Assembly: GCA_016795365.1 (NCBI GenBank)
Contig: JAEUHN010000047.1
Span: 186,001 to 250,000, forward strand
Origin: Verrucomicrobiaceae bacterium
GTDB lineage: Bacteria > Verrucomicrobiota > Verrucomicrobiia > Verrucomicrobiales > Verrucomicrobiaceae
DNA: 64,000 nucleotides
Reading direction: 5' to 3'
This document shows, piece after piece, positions 33,774-43,315 of the stretch. The position numbers were made by a program, and so were the translations under genes. Position 1 is the stretch's first letter, and every line of letters starts with the position of its first letter. A model generated the notes under the pieces. That model was not told the origin of the DNA, made no database searches, and saw only the letters and a list, made by a program, of their open reading frames with translations.

Positions 33774-35204
33774 ATGATCACCTTCAATCAAAGCCGCCGT
33801 CAGTTCCTTGGGCAGAGCAGTTGCGCGGCGATCAGCTCCATTCCGGTGCTGAACACCTTGCTCAACCTCTCGGTCACAGAGAAACTCTCCGCCGTCACTG
33901 CGCCAGCGAATGGCGAGTATCGCGCGCTGGTGTGCCTTTTCCTTTCGGGCGGCAATGACAGCTTCAACATGCTCGTGCCCCGCGAAGCCTCGGCCTATGC
34001 GCAGTATCAGAGCACGCGCTCGAATCTCGCACTGGCTCCTGGTTCGCTCATCGACATTCATCCCACCGGGCAGCCCACCTTTGCTGTGCATTCCGGGATG
34101 CCGGAAGTCGCGAGTTTGTTTGAAGCTGGAGACGCGGCGTTCGTTGCGAACGTTGGCACGCTGATCGAACCCGTGCAGAATCGCACACAGGTGAACACGC
34201 TCGCGAAGCAGCTCCCGCTAGGCCTTTTCTCACACTCTGATCAGATCGAGCAATGGCAGACGAGCCTGCCGCATCAGCGCTCCGGCATCGGCTGGGCGGG
34301 TCGCACAGCTGACCTGCTGCAAGAACTGAATGCCAATCAAAAGGTGCCGATGAACATCTCGCTGGATGGCAGCAACGTCTGGCAGACGGGCAACGATGTG
34401 GCCGAGTATGCCATCACCATCGGCGGCGCGGTCGCGTTGCAGAACTACAAGTTCGGCTGGCAGCAATACGACACCGGCAGCCAGGCTTTCAGCCAGGGTG
34501 TGGACAGCCAGCTCGCGTTGCAATACTCCAACGTGCTGATGCAGACCTTCAACACGCGGAAGAAGGCCGCCCTCGATGCCTACAATGCCTTCACCACCGC
34601 GACCTCAGCCGCACTGCCGGGAGGTGTCACCTTTCCATCAACTTATGTGGGATCGCGTTTGCAGATGATTGCCAAAGCCATCCAAGGCCACGCGCACGCG
34701 GCGCTTGGAGCCGTTCGGCAGACCTTCTTTGTTAACTGGGGAGGCTGGGACCATCACAGCGGTGTGCTCACGTATCAGAGCCAAATGCTGCCACAGGTCA
34801 GTGCTGCCATCGGAGCGTTCTACTCTGCGCTCACCGCGATGGGCATGGCGAACAACGTCACCCTCTTCACCGCTTCTGACTTTGGCCGCACACTGACCAG
34901 CAATGGCCAGGGCAGCGACCACGCCTGGGGCGGCAATCAGCTTGTGGTGGGCGGCAGTGTGCTCGGCAAGAAAATCTACGGCCAGTATCCCAGCCTCGCG
35001 CTCAATCCCGAAAGCGGAGCGGAAGTAAACCCGCTCGATACCGGCAGCGGACGGCTCATTCCCACGACCAGCTGCGACCAGTTCTTCGCCGAACTCGCTC
35101 TCTGGCTTGGCGTGTCACCCTCCGATCTGCCGCTCGTGTTCCCGAACATCGGCAACTTCTACTCTCCCGGCAGCAGCTCGCCGCCGGTGGGATTCATGGC
35201 ATAG
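33774..35204 (+). CDS. DUF1501 protein, Tat-exported (partner of upstream DUF1800 protein)
   Basis: The 476-residue product starts with a Tat-type signal (SRRQFLGQSSCAAISSIPVL). DUF1501 markers are VCLFLSGGNDSFNMLVP, FSHSDQIEQWQTS, GWDHHSG, TASDFGRTLTSNGQGSDHAW and GGNQLVVGG. The Asp/His pattern fits a metal-dependent alkaline-phosphatase-superfamily hydrolase. It should be exported folded and act outside the inner membrane, probably with the DUF1800 protein. The second DUF1501 gene at 41913 is clearly homologous, which makes the two DUF1800-DUF1501 cassettes paralogous. Confidence 0.92.
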   Translation: MITFNQSRRQFLGQSSCAAISSIPVLNTLLNLSVTEKLSAVTAPANGEYRALVCLFLSGGNDSFNMLVPREASAYAQYQSTRSNLALAPGSLIDIHPTGQPTFAVHSGMPEVASLFEAGDAAFVANVGTLIEPVQNRTQVNTLAKQLPLGLFSHSDQIEQWQTSLPHQRSGIGWAGRTADLLQELNANQKVPMNISLDGSNVWQTGNDVAEYAITIGGAVALQNYKFGWQQYDTGSQAFSQGVDSQLALQYSNVLMQTFNTRKKAALDAYNAFTTATSAALPGGVTFPSTYVGSRLQMIAKAIQGHAHAALGAVRQTFFVNWGGWDHHSGVLTYQSQMLPQVSAAIGAFYSALTAMGMANNVTLFTASDFGRTLTSNGQGSDHAWGGNQLVVGGSVLGKKIYGQYPSLALNPESGAEVNPLDTGSGRLIPTTSCDQFFAELALWLGVSPSDLPLVFPNIGNFYSPGSSSPPVGFMA

Positions 35205-35373
35205 CTTGGCTTCACGAAGCACCATCAAACAACAGCGAGATGAATGATATGTCGGAATGTCACGCAGGGGTGAGGTGGGCTGACGCAGTCGATCGCCACG
35301 CAAACGGGCAGTTAAAACGAAGCTCACAAAATTAAGCTTCCCGAAATGACAAGGAGACCTAGGGGCTTTCATC

Positions 35374-35402
35374 TTGCCTGAGTTTCATAATCACCATAAC
35401 AT
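35374..35402 (+). promoter_or_regulatory. Promoter candidate just upstream of the PA14-DUF1800 gene
   Basis: TTGCCT (35374-35379) and TAACAT (35397-35402) are separated by 17 bases and each matches consensus at four of six positions. The ATG at 35409 is 6 bases after the -10 box, so a transcript would start at or next to it. The remaining 204-base gap 35205-35408 holds only a weak hairpin (GAAGCT/AGCTTC, 35319-35340). Confidence 0.35.
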
Positions 35403-35408
35403 TCGAAT

Positions 35409-38400
35409 ATGAATTTCAGAATAGTTACTGTGGCCGTGATGTTGTCCACGGCTGTTTGCGGCCAAAGTGGCATGCTGCGCGAGGTCTGGACGCAGTTGGA
35501 TGGCAGTTCGGTGGGCGATTTGATCACTTACCCCAACTACCCTGAAGCACCACTATTGCGAACCCTGGAAGCAGAGTTTCGCAGTCCTGCGAACTTGACC
35601 GATCGCTATGGCGTTCGAATGCGTGCTTACCTGACGCCGCCTTCGTCGGGGAGCTACACCTTTTGGATCAGCGGTGACGACAACTGCGAGCTGTATCTGA
35701 GCACGGATGACACGTCGGCCAACAAGATGCGCATCGCGCGGGTGTCTTCGTGGACCAATGTGGATGCCTGGACGACTTACGCCGAACAGAAGTCCGCACC
35801 CATCGCGCTCGTGGGCGGTCGTCGCTATTATGTGGAGGCGCTGATGAAGGAGGGTGGCGGTGGGGACTCGGTGTCGGTCGCGTGGGCGACATCGCCGGAT
35901 GCGACGCCAGTGGTGATTCCGGGTGCGGTGCTGACGCCGGTGGCCGCAGCGGGTCCGGTGCTCACAGGGGTTGTCGTTCAAGCCGGTGCCGACATCACGC
36001 AGTATGCGCCGAACCTCACGGTGCAGCTCAGCGCGCAGGCCTTGCATCTGGCCAATCCGAGCCGCACGCCGACCTTCGTGTGGACGCAGGTGAGTGGTGA
36101 TCCGGTGGTGATCAAGACGCCGACGTTGGGCAATACGACGGTCGAGCTGCCAGCCGTGGGCACGTATGTGTTTCGCGTGACCGCGAATGTAAACGGCGGT
36201 GCGGGCACGGATGACATCACGGTGAAGGTGCTGCCGAAGCTCGCGCCCGATGCGGGCTCGGCACTCGCGGAGTATTGGTTCGGTGCGGGTGGTTCGGCGG
36301 TGAGTTCGCTGCTGAGCTTCGTGGACTATCCTGGCTTCCCACATGGGCATCGCGTGGTGACGAGCCTCACGGCGGCGAGCACGCAGGCGGATCAATTCGG
36401 CAGTCGCACGCGGGGTTTCATCTTGGTGCCGACGACGGGCAATTATCGCTTCTTCCTCGCGGCGGATGCGACGGCGGAATTCTGGCTGAGCACGGATGAC
36501 AAGCCCGCAAACATTCAGCGTCGCTGCCAGGTGACCACGGCGGTGAATGCGGAGGACTACTTCGCACGCACGGAGCAGGACTCGGGCTTCGTCGCGTTGG
36601 AAGCAGGCAAGCGTTATGCCTTTGAGCTGCGGCACAAGGACGACTGGGGCAGCGATCATTGCTCGCTCGTGTGGCAGCATCCGGGCAGTGAGTTCGTCAC
36701 CGATGTGACCGCTGAGTATCTCGCGCCGCCCGCCGATGCAGCAGCGATCAAAGCCATCGCGAATGCTTTCGATCAGAACTCCGATTTCGTCCTGAACGCG
36801 GGCCGCGATCAGGTGCTCTATCTGCCTCAGATCAGCACCGCGCTGAGCGCGTATGAATCGCGTCGCTACTGGGCTAGCGATACGCCGACGCGCACGTGGT
36901 CGAAGGTGAGCGGACCGGGCACGGTGACGTTCTCGGCTGTGGGACTGGCGCAGACGAATGTCGCCTTCTCAGCGGTGGGTGTTTACGTCTTGCGTTACAG
37001 CGTCACGACGCAGCGCAACACGAGCACCGACGATGTCACGATCGAAGTCAAAGCGGCGCTGAATGCGAACACCGGCAAGCTTACGCGGCAGGTCTGGTGG
37101 AACCGCAACTACGCCGACCTCGCCGCCTTCAAGGCCGATGCCGCTTTTCCAAACCAGCCGGACATCACGGACAGCATCACTGATCTTCGCCAGGTGAATG
37201 ACTGGGCCGACATGTATGGCACGCGCGTCACGGGCATTCTCAATGTGCCGCCGGGCGGCAGCGACCCGGTGAACTACACCTTTTACTGCGCGGGCAGCGA
37301 GGCGGTGGAGTTCTCGATCAGCACGGATGCGACGCCGGGCAATCTGCGTGCGGTGTGCTTCGCGACGAAGCAGAGTGGTCGCGAGGTCTATACTTCGGAA
37401 GCCTCGCAAGTGTCCGCACCGGTCTCGTTGAAACCCGGTGGTCGCTACTTTGTGCAACTCCTGCACAAGGCGCGCTGGGGTAGCGACTACTTCTCGGTCG
37501 CGTGGAGTCGTGAGGGCGACAAGCTGCCGCGGCTCATCGGCGCGAGCTACCTGGAGCCGGTGCAGAGCGCGCCGATGTTCAGCGAAGGGCTCAACACCTA
37601 TGCCGCCGCTGGTCGCGATCGCACCTACTGGTGGCCGCACAACAAGGCGCGTCTCACAGGCACCGCGTTGCGTCGTCAGAACAACGCCAACCCGGTGACC
37701 TACTCATGGCGCAAGGTGAGCGGACCGACCTCGACCATCTCCACACCGAGCGAAGCCGCGACTGACGTGAGCTTCTCGGCAGTCGGCACTTATGTCTATG
37801 AACTCGCAGTTGCTGAACTCGGAGTGGTGCATCGCGACACCATGCAGATCAGCGTGCTGGCTGCGCAACCAGGAGTCACCGGTTATCTGACGCGTTCAGT
37901 GTGGTTCGATGTGAGCGGCAACAAGATCACCGATCTGACGGCGATTGATCCGACGCTGAGCAATCCACACTTTGAAGACCTGCTGCCCGGAGCCGAGACA
38001 CCCACGAACTGGGCTGACTACTACGGCCAGCGTTTGAAAGGCACGGTGAAGGTGCCGATCACGGGTAGCTATGTGTTCGCGATTGGCGGCGATGATCAGG
38101 CCGACTTCAAGATCGATATGCTCGACGGCAACGGCCTCACGCGCATCGCGTATGTGGACCACGGCGAAGGCGTGCGTAGCTATGACGCGCATCCATATCA
38201 GAAGACGCCAGCGCTCACGCTCACGGCGGGCACGGCTTATCCGATCGAGATCATTCACAAGGAGCATGACTGGAACGACCATCTCTCCATCGCGCTCGAT
38301 GGTCCGGCGACCAATGGCCGCGAGCAGCTCTCGCCTGGCTTCCTCACGCAATGGCGCAATGCACCGGTCTTCAATTCTGAGATCACGGTCGCGCTCGGCA

Positions 38401-41400
38401 TTGATCGCACGGTGCTGTGGCCGACCAATGGCATCACCATTGCCGCCGTGGTCTATGATTTGAAGCAAGGTCCGAACGCGATGACCTACAAGTGGACCAG
38501 CACGGCGAGCACGGTGACGTTTGAAAGCCCGACGAGTCCAGTGACCACCGTGAAGTTCCCCGGCCCTGGCGTTTATGAGATCAAGATGACCGCCAGCGAT
38601 GGCGCGAACTCTGGCAGCGATGTGATGCTGGTGACGGTGCGCAATCCGATGGTCGCAGGCGCTGGCGGCTTGCTGCGCGAGGTGTGGATGAATGTGCCAG
38701 GTTACTACCTCACGGACCTCACCAACTCCGCTGCTTATCAAAAGGCACCGACGTTCAGCGATGTGTTGAGCAGGTTCGAGTCACCGACAAACTTCGGCGA
38801 CAACTATGGCCAGCGACTCACCGGTTGTCTCTCGGTCGCGACGGAAGGCGACTATGTCTTCCTCATCTCCAGCGATGATCAGAGCGAACTGTGGTTCAAT
38901 GCGAACGGCGAAACCGCCGAAGGTGCACAGCGCATCGCGAGCGCGCCATGGGCCACGGGCCGTTATTATTATGGCAATGCCTCGCAGGTCTCGGCCTCGT
39001 TCCATCTCGTTCCAGGAAAGAAGTATTTCATTCGCGCCCTGCACAAAGAAGGCGGCAACGATGACTATCTCGCGGTGGCGTATCGTCGTGCGGACCAACC
39101 CAACAGCGCGGCAGTCGTCATTCCCGGCGTGATACTCAGTGCGCCCACGGGCACGGCTGCCAGTGCCTACGATGGACAGATCGCGGTCGAGGCAGGCGAG
39201 AACATCACCAGCTACTGGCCGAAGTCGCGCTACTCGCTGCGTGGCACAGCGGTGGACTACACGCCAGGACCGCAGCCGCTCGCGTATCGCTGGTCGGTGG
39301 TCGCGGGTTCAACGACAGCCGCCAAGGCACTCGCGACTGCCGTGGTCTTCAGTGCGCCGACGTCGTTGACGACGGATGTCGAGTTCCCAGCTGCTGGCAC
39401 TTACCAACTCCAGCTCACGGCCACGGATGGTGTGGTGAGCAAGTCGGATACACTGACTGTCACGCTGAATGCGCAGCTCGCCGCCGGCACGGGCACGATC
39501 CTTTGCGAAGTCTTCAATGGCATCTCTGGCTCCTGGGTCACCGACTTGGTGAACAACGCGAAGTTCCCGAACTCGCCTGATCGTCGCTACCAGCTCACGA
39601 AGGCGGAGATCCCCTCGAACCAAGGCGACAACTATGGCGTGCTTGTGCGCGGCTACCTCTATGCGCCGAAGACCGGCGTGTATCGGTTCAACATCGCGAG
39701 CGATGACTGGGGCGAGGCTTGGCTGAGCACGGATCGCACGCCGGAAAACAAGTCGTTGCTGTGCTTCACACCCTCGGGCGTGGACTACTACGAGTGGCGG
39801 AAGTTCCCTGACTATCAACTCTCGCGCCCCGTAACGCTGACCGCAGGCCAGAGCTACTACATCGAGCTGCGCATGAAGGAATCCGGCTGGCGCGATCATC
39901 TGGCGCTCGCGTGGCTATGCCCAGGCAAGACCAGCTTCGAGGTGATTGATGGCCCCTTCCTCGCGCCCTTCAAACTTGCCGATGCTGCTGCGCCAACGAT
40001 CACGCTCAGCGGTGGCAGCAACGTCACGCTGCAAGTCGGCCAGACCTTCACCGATCCGGGCTTCACGGCCACGGACGCGATTGATGGCGATCTCAGCGGA
40101 CGCGTGACGAAGGAAGGCAATGTCGATGTGACCACGCCCGGCACGTATCAGATTCGCTACACGGTCACCGATGCCGCTGGCAATCAAAGCACGACCATCA
40201 CGCGCACGGTCACGGTGGCAGTCGCACCGAATCAATCACCGACGTATCCCGCCGACACGAGCGGCAGCTATCCGACCACACCTTGGTCTTCGACCACGAA
40301 GCCCGCTGATCTCGAAGCCTCGCGCTTCCTGCGTCAGGCCACGTTTGGCCCAAGCGATGCATCGCTCGCTCGCGTGAAGGCCATCGGCATCGCGGCATGG
40401 ATTGACGAACAACTCGCAATGCCTGCGAGCTTGCATCTCGATGCGATGGATCGCATTGCTCGTTATCAAGGTGCCCGCACGAACCTCGTGCAGATCGCGC
40501 GCACCGCCGACATGGCCGCACTGATGCCCGGCAGCATGATGCCGATGAGCAGCTCGAATTTGAATACGAACGACCGCCTCTATGCGTGGTGGACGCACGC
40601 GATCACCGCGCCGGATCAACTGCGCCAGCGCGTGGCCTTCGCGCTCAGCGAAATCCTTGTCGTGTCGGACCTCGATCCCACGCTGCAAAACTACCCACGC
40701 GGCATGGCGAACTACTACGACCTGCTCGTGAAGCGCGCCTTTGGCAACTATCGCGACCTGCTGCAAGACGTTAGCCTCAATCCGATGATGGGCATCTGGC
40801 TCACCTCCGTGCGCAGCTCGAAGACGAAGCCGAACGAGAACTATGGCCGCGAAGTGATGCAGCTCTTCAACATTGGGCTGGAGCATCTGAATCGCGATGG
40901 CACCTTCAAGCGCGATGCGAACGGCGACGCGATCCCGACCTACACGCAGAAGGAAATCGTCGAAGTCTCCCGCGCGCTCACCGGCTGGACCTTCGCAGGC
41001 TCGCCGAGCTTCACGTCCAGCGGCAGCAGTCTCGATCAAATCAATCCGATGATTCCTTTCGAGGATCAGCATGATCGTGGGCAGAAGGTCATCGTCAGCG
41101 GTGCCACGGTGCCTGCGGGACAGACGGCGCAAGAAGACGTGAAGCGCGTGCTCGATGTGCTCTTCAATCATCCGAACGTCGGTCCCTTCATCGCACGTCG
41201 TTTGATTCAACGCCTGGTCACCAGCAATCCGAGCCCAGCTTACATCTACCGCGTCGCGGGCAAGTTCGACAACAACGGCTCCGGTGTGCGTGGTGATCTT
41301 GCCGCCGTGGTGAAGGCGATCTTCCTCGATCCTGAAGCACGCAATGCCTTGCCCGAAGCCACGGGTGGCAAGGTGAGCGAGCCGATCCTTCGTCTCACAC

Positions 41401-41894
41401 GTTTGCTGCGCGCCTTCCCGCAACCACCGCCGGAAAGCTCGCCGATCCTTGGCCGCTACGTGCTCGCGAATCCGCGCGACGACTTCAATCAAGCACCGCT
41501 GCAAAGCCCCACGGTCTTCAACTTTTTCCATGTGAACTTCCAGCCGCAGGGCGCGATCTCGAACGCGGGCCTCTATGCGCCGGAAATCGAGATTCATACA
41601 CCGCTCTCCACCACCGACACATCGAACTACTTCTACGACGCGGTGCGCTACGGCTTCCCCACGAATGCACAGCCAAGCGTGAGCATGAACCTCACCGAGC
41701 TGAACACGCTCGCTGCCACACCGGAGGCGCTGATGACACGCATTGAGACGCTGCTGCTCAGCCGCCCGATGTCTGCGAAGCTGCGCACCGCTCTGACCAC
41801 GATCCACACCACCTACGCCGGCAGCACGTCCAGCCAGGTGCAGAACATCCTCAGCGTGCTGTGCTCCTCGCCGGAGTTCGTCGTCGATCGCTAA
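35409..41894 (+). CDS. Giant secreted protein: six PA14 domains, PKD/Ig-like linkers, DUF5011-like and DUF1800
   Basis: The 2161-residue product has a signal peptide (MNFRIVTVAVMLSTAVCG). Six PA14-type domains lie at about residues 18-177, 282-438, 554-716, 822-980, 1085-1240 and 1360-1518, recognised by L-REVW/T-R-x-W starts, YG-x-R-x-x-G middles, F-x-x-x-x-DD-x-x-E-L/F-x-x and H-K-E/D-x-x-x-D ends. PKD/Ig-like segments such as GTYVFRVTANVNG and GTYQLQLTATDGV alternate with them. A DUF5011/HYR-like domain follows (about 1529-1604, DPGFTATDAIDGDL), and DUF1800 covers about 1635-2161 (LEASRFLRQATFGP). PA14 domains bind carbohydrate in many proteins, so multivalent glycan capture coupled to DUF1800/DUF1501 is plausible. 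A DUF1501 gene follows 18 bases later. Confidence 0.9.
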   Translation: MNFRIVTVAVMLSTAVCGQSGMLREVWTQLDGSSVGDLITYPNYPEAPLLRTLEAEFRSPANLTDRYGVRMRAYLTPPSSGSYTFWISGDDNCELYLSTDDTSANKMRIARVSSWTNVDAWTTYAEQKSAPIALVGGRRYYVEALMKEGGGGDSVSVAWATSPDATPVVIPGAVLTPVAAAGPVLTGVVVQAGADITQYAPNLTVQLSAQALHLANPSRTPTFVWTQVSGDPVVIKTPTLGNTTVELPAVGTYVFRVTANVNGGAGTDDITVKVLPKLAPDAGSALAEYWFGAGGSAVSSLLSFVDYPGFPHGHRVVTSLTAASTQADQFGSRTRGFILVPTTGNYRFFLAADATAEFWLSTDDKPANIQRRCQVTTAVNAEDYFARTEQDSGFVALEAGKRYAFELRHKDDWGSDHCSLVWQHPGSEFVTDVTAEYLAPPADAAAIKAIANAFDQNSDFVLNAGRDQVLYLPQISTALSAYESRRYWASDTPTRTWSKVSGPGTVTFSAVGLAQTNVAFSAVGVYVLRYSVTTQRNTSTDDVTIEVKAALNANTGKLTRQVWWNRNYADLAAFKADAAFPNQPDITDSITDLRQVNDWADMYGTRVTGILNVPPGGSDPVNYTFYCAGSEAVEFSISTDATPGNLRAVCFATKQSGREVYTSEASQVSAPVSLKPGGRYFVQLLHKARWGSDYFSVAWSREGDKLPRLIGASYLEPVQSAPMFSEGLNTYAAAGRDRTYWWPHNKARLTGTALRRQNNANPVTYSWRKVSGPTSTISTPSEAATDVSFSAVGTYVYELAVAELGVVHRDTMQISVLAAQPGVTGYLTRSVWFDVSGNKITDLTAIDPTLSNPHFEDLLPGAETPTNWADYYGQRLKGTVKVPITGSYVFAIGGDDQADFKIDMLDGNGLTRIAYVDHGEGVRSYDAHPYQKTPALTLTAGTAYPIEIIHKEHDWNDHLSIALDGPATNGREQLSPGFLTQWRNAPVFNSEITVALGIDRTVLWPTNGITIAAVVYDLKQGPNAMTYKWTSTASTVTFESPTSPVTTVKFPGPGVYEIKMTASDGANSGSDVMLVTVRNPMVAGAGGLLREVWMNVPGYYLTDLTNSAAYQKAPTFSDVLSRFESPTNFGDNYGQRLTGCLSVATEGDYVFLISSDDQSELWFNANGETAEGAQRIASAPWATGRYYYGNASQVSASFHLVPGKKYFIRALHKEGGNDDYLAVAYRRADQPNSAAVVIPGVILSAPTGTAASAYDGQIAVEAGENITSYWPKSRYSLRGTAVDYTPGPQPLAYRWSVVAGSTTAAKALATAVVFSAPTSLTTDVEFPAAGTYQLQLTATDGVVSKSDTLTVTLNAQLAAGTGTILCEVFNGISGSWVTDLVNNAKFPNSPDRRYQLTKAEIPSNQGDNYGVLVRGYLYAPKTGVYRFNIASDDWGEAWLSTDRTPENKSLLCFTPSGVDYYEWRKFPDYQLSRPVTLTAGQSYYIELRMKESGWRDHLALAWLCPGKTSFEVIDGPFLAPFKLADAAAPTITLSGGSNVTLQVGQTFTDPGFTATDAIDGDLSGRVTKEGNVDVTTPGTYQIRYTVTDAAGNQSTTITRTVTVAVAPNQSPTYPADTSGSYPTTPWSSTTKPADLEASRFLRQATFGPSDASLARVKAIGIAAWIDEQLAMPASLHLDAMDRIARYQGARTNLVQIARTADMAALMPGSMMPMSSSNLNTNDRLYAWWTHAITAPDQLRQRVAFALSEILVVSDLDPTLQNYPRGMANYYDLLVKRAFGNYRDLLQDVSLNPMMGIWLTSVRSSKTKPNENYGREVMQLFNIGLEHLNRDGTFKRDANGDAIPTYTQKEIVEVSRALTGWTFAGSPSFTSSGSSLDQINPMIPFEDQHDRGQKVIVSGATVPAGQTAQEDVKRVLDVLFNHPNVGPFIARRLIQRLVTSNPSPAYIYRVAGKFDNNGSGVRGDLAAVVKAIFLDPEARNALPEATGGKVSEPILRLTRLLRAFPQPPPESSPILGRYVLANPRDDFNQAPLQSPTVFNFFHVNFQPQGAISNAGLYAPEIEIHTPLSTTDTSNYFYDAVRYGFPTNAQPSVSMNLTELNTLAATPEALMTRIETLLLSRPMSAKLRTALTTIHTTYAGSTSSQVQNILSVLCSSPEFVVDR

Positions 41895-41912
41895 CCCTCA
41901 CGCCTCGTCACC

Positions 41913-43313
41913 ATGAATGCTCCTCAAACACCCACGCTTCTGACACGGCGCAACTTCCTCGGCACCAGCGCCTGCTCCGCGATGTCCACGGCGGGCCTGC
42001 TCAACACGTTGCTCACGCTGCGCTCGATCAATGCGCACGCACAGGATGTCTCGTCGGATACTTACAAGGCCATCGTCTGCGTGTTCTTGTATGGCGGCAA
42101 TGACTCGAACAATCTCGCGCTGCCGCGTGAGTCCTCCGCGCACGCGAAGTATCTCGCGAGCCGCACCGTGGTCGGCATTCCGCAGGCGCAAATCTTGGCG
42201 CTCAACTCGCTGAACGACAACGGCATGCAGATCGGTCTGCATCCGAACATGACCGGCTGCCAGTCGCTCTACAATGCAGGCAAGCTCGCGCTGGTGACGA
42301 ACCTCGGCACGCTCGTCGCGCCGGCCACGCTGCAGGATTATCGCAATGGCAGCCCCGCGATCCCGGACAATCTTTTCTCCCACAGCGACCAACAGATGGC
42401 GTGGCAAACATCGGCTTACACCATGGGCGCTGCGAACAGCCGCACCGGCTGGGGCGCACGCATGGCTGAGGCGATCATGGCCAGCCAGGGCACCACGAGC
42501 ATCTCCATGCTCGTGTCACTGAGCGGCACCAATTTCTTCCAGACCGGCACCACCTTGCTGCCCTTCCGTCCGGGTCCCGGTGGCACTCCGACCTTCAAGC
42601 TCGGCCAGAGCAGCGCAGCCAAAGACGTGACGCGCTACACCACCTTCCGCAACCTGCTCAGCGAGGAGTATGCGAACGTGATGGAAGATGCCTTCGCGGA
42701 TCTCTCGAATCAATCCATCGTCGAGGCCGACACGATCAACACCGCGATCAAAGGCACGAGTGCGTTCACCATGATTCCGAACTCCGGACTCGGCGACCAA
42801 CTGCGCACGGTGGCCAAGCTCGTGCAAGCCTCTGGTCCGCTCGGCATGAAGCGCCAAGTCTTCTTCTGCGCCACCGGCGGCTTCGACACGCATGGGCCGC
42901 AGCTCGCTCCGCACGCGAACCTGCTCGGTGGTTTGAGCGATGCGCTGAAGGGCTTCCAGGATGCGCTCGATAGCATCGGCATGGGTGCGAACGTCACCAC
43001 GTTCACGGCCTCCGACTTTAACCGCACCTTTGACTCCAATGGCCAGGGCACCGACCACGGTTGGGGCGGCCATCACATGGTCATGGGCGGCTCCGTCAAC
43101 GGCCAGAAGCTCTACGGCACTTTCCCCGATCCCAACATCACCACGCCCGGCAATCCGCTCGACACCGGCCGCGGTCGCTGGGTGCCGACGACGAGCGTGG
43201 ATCAATACGCCGCGACGATGGCGAAGTGGTTCGGTCTTAGCGACTCGCAGATCCGCGATGTGCTGCCCACGATCACGAACTTCGATCCGAATCTCGGCTT
43301 CATGAAGGCGTGA
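41913..43313 (+). CDS. DUF1501 protein, Tat-exported (partner of the PA14-DUF1800 protein)
   Basis: The 466-residue protein has a Tat signal (LTRRNFLGTSACSAMSTAGLL). DUF1501 motifs include VCVFLYGGNDSNNLALP, LFSHSDQQMAWQTS, CATGGFDTHGPQLAPH, TASDFNRTFDSNGQGTDHGW and GGHHMVMGGSV. It is a paralogue of the 33774 protein; the two share the order of motifs and a similar C-terminus (TTSVDQYAATMAKWFGLSD). It is presumably exported to act on or near the cell surface. It is the second gene of the cassette and is followed by a membrane-anchored protein after 2 bases. Confidence 0.92.
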   Translation: MNAPQTPTLLTRRNFLGTSACSAMSTAGLLNTLLTLRSINAHAQDVSSDTYKAIVCVFLYGGNDSNNLALPRESSAHAKYLASRTVVGIPQAQILALNSLNDNGMQIGLHPNMTGCQSLYNAGKLALVTNLGTLVAPATLQDYRNGSPAIPDNLFSHSDQQMAWQTSAYTMGAANSRTGWGARMAEAIMASQGTTSISMLVSLSGTNFFQTGTTLLPFRPGPGGTPTFKLGQSSAAKDVTRYTTFRNLLSEEYANVMEDAFADLSNQSIVEADTINTAIKGTSAFTMIPNSGLGDQLRTVAKLVQASGPLGMKRQVFFCATGGFDTHGPQLAPHANLLGGLSDALKGFQDALDSIGMGANVTTFTASDFNRTFDSNGQGTDHGWGGHHMVMGGSVNGQKLYGTFPDPNITTPGNPLDTGRGRWVPTTSVDQYAATMAKWFGLSDSQIRDVLPTITNFDPNLGFMKA

Positions 43314-43315
43314 CC

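Noticed and set aside
35319-35340. GAAGCT/AGCTTC hairpin upstream of the giant gene
   Set aside because: Only 6 bp with a 10-base loop, no T-run and no link to a known element; likely chance.
40236-41807. 523-codon minus-strand open frame inside the PA14-DUF1800 gene
   Set aside because: It is antisense to the conserved DUF1800 domain and has an Arg/His-rich composition typical of shadow frames.
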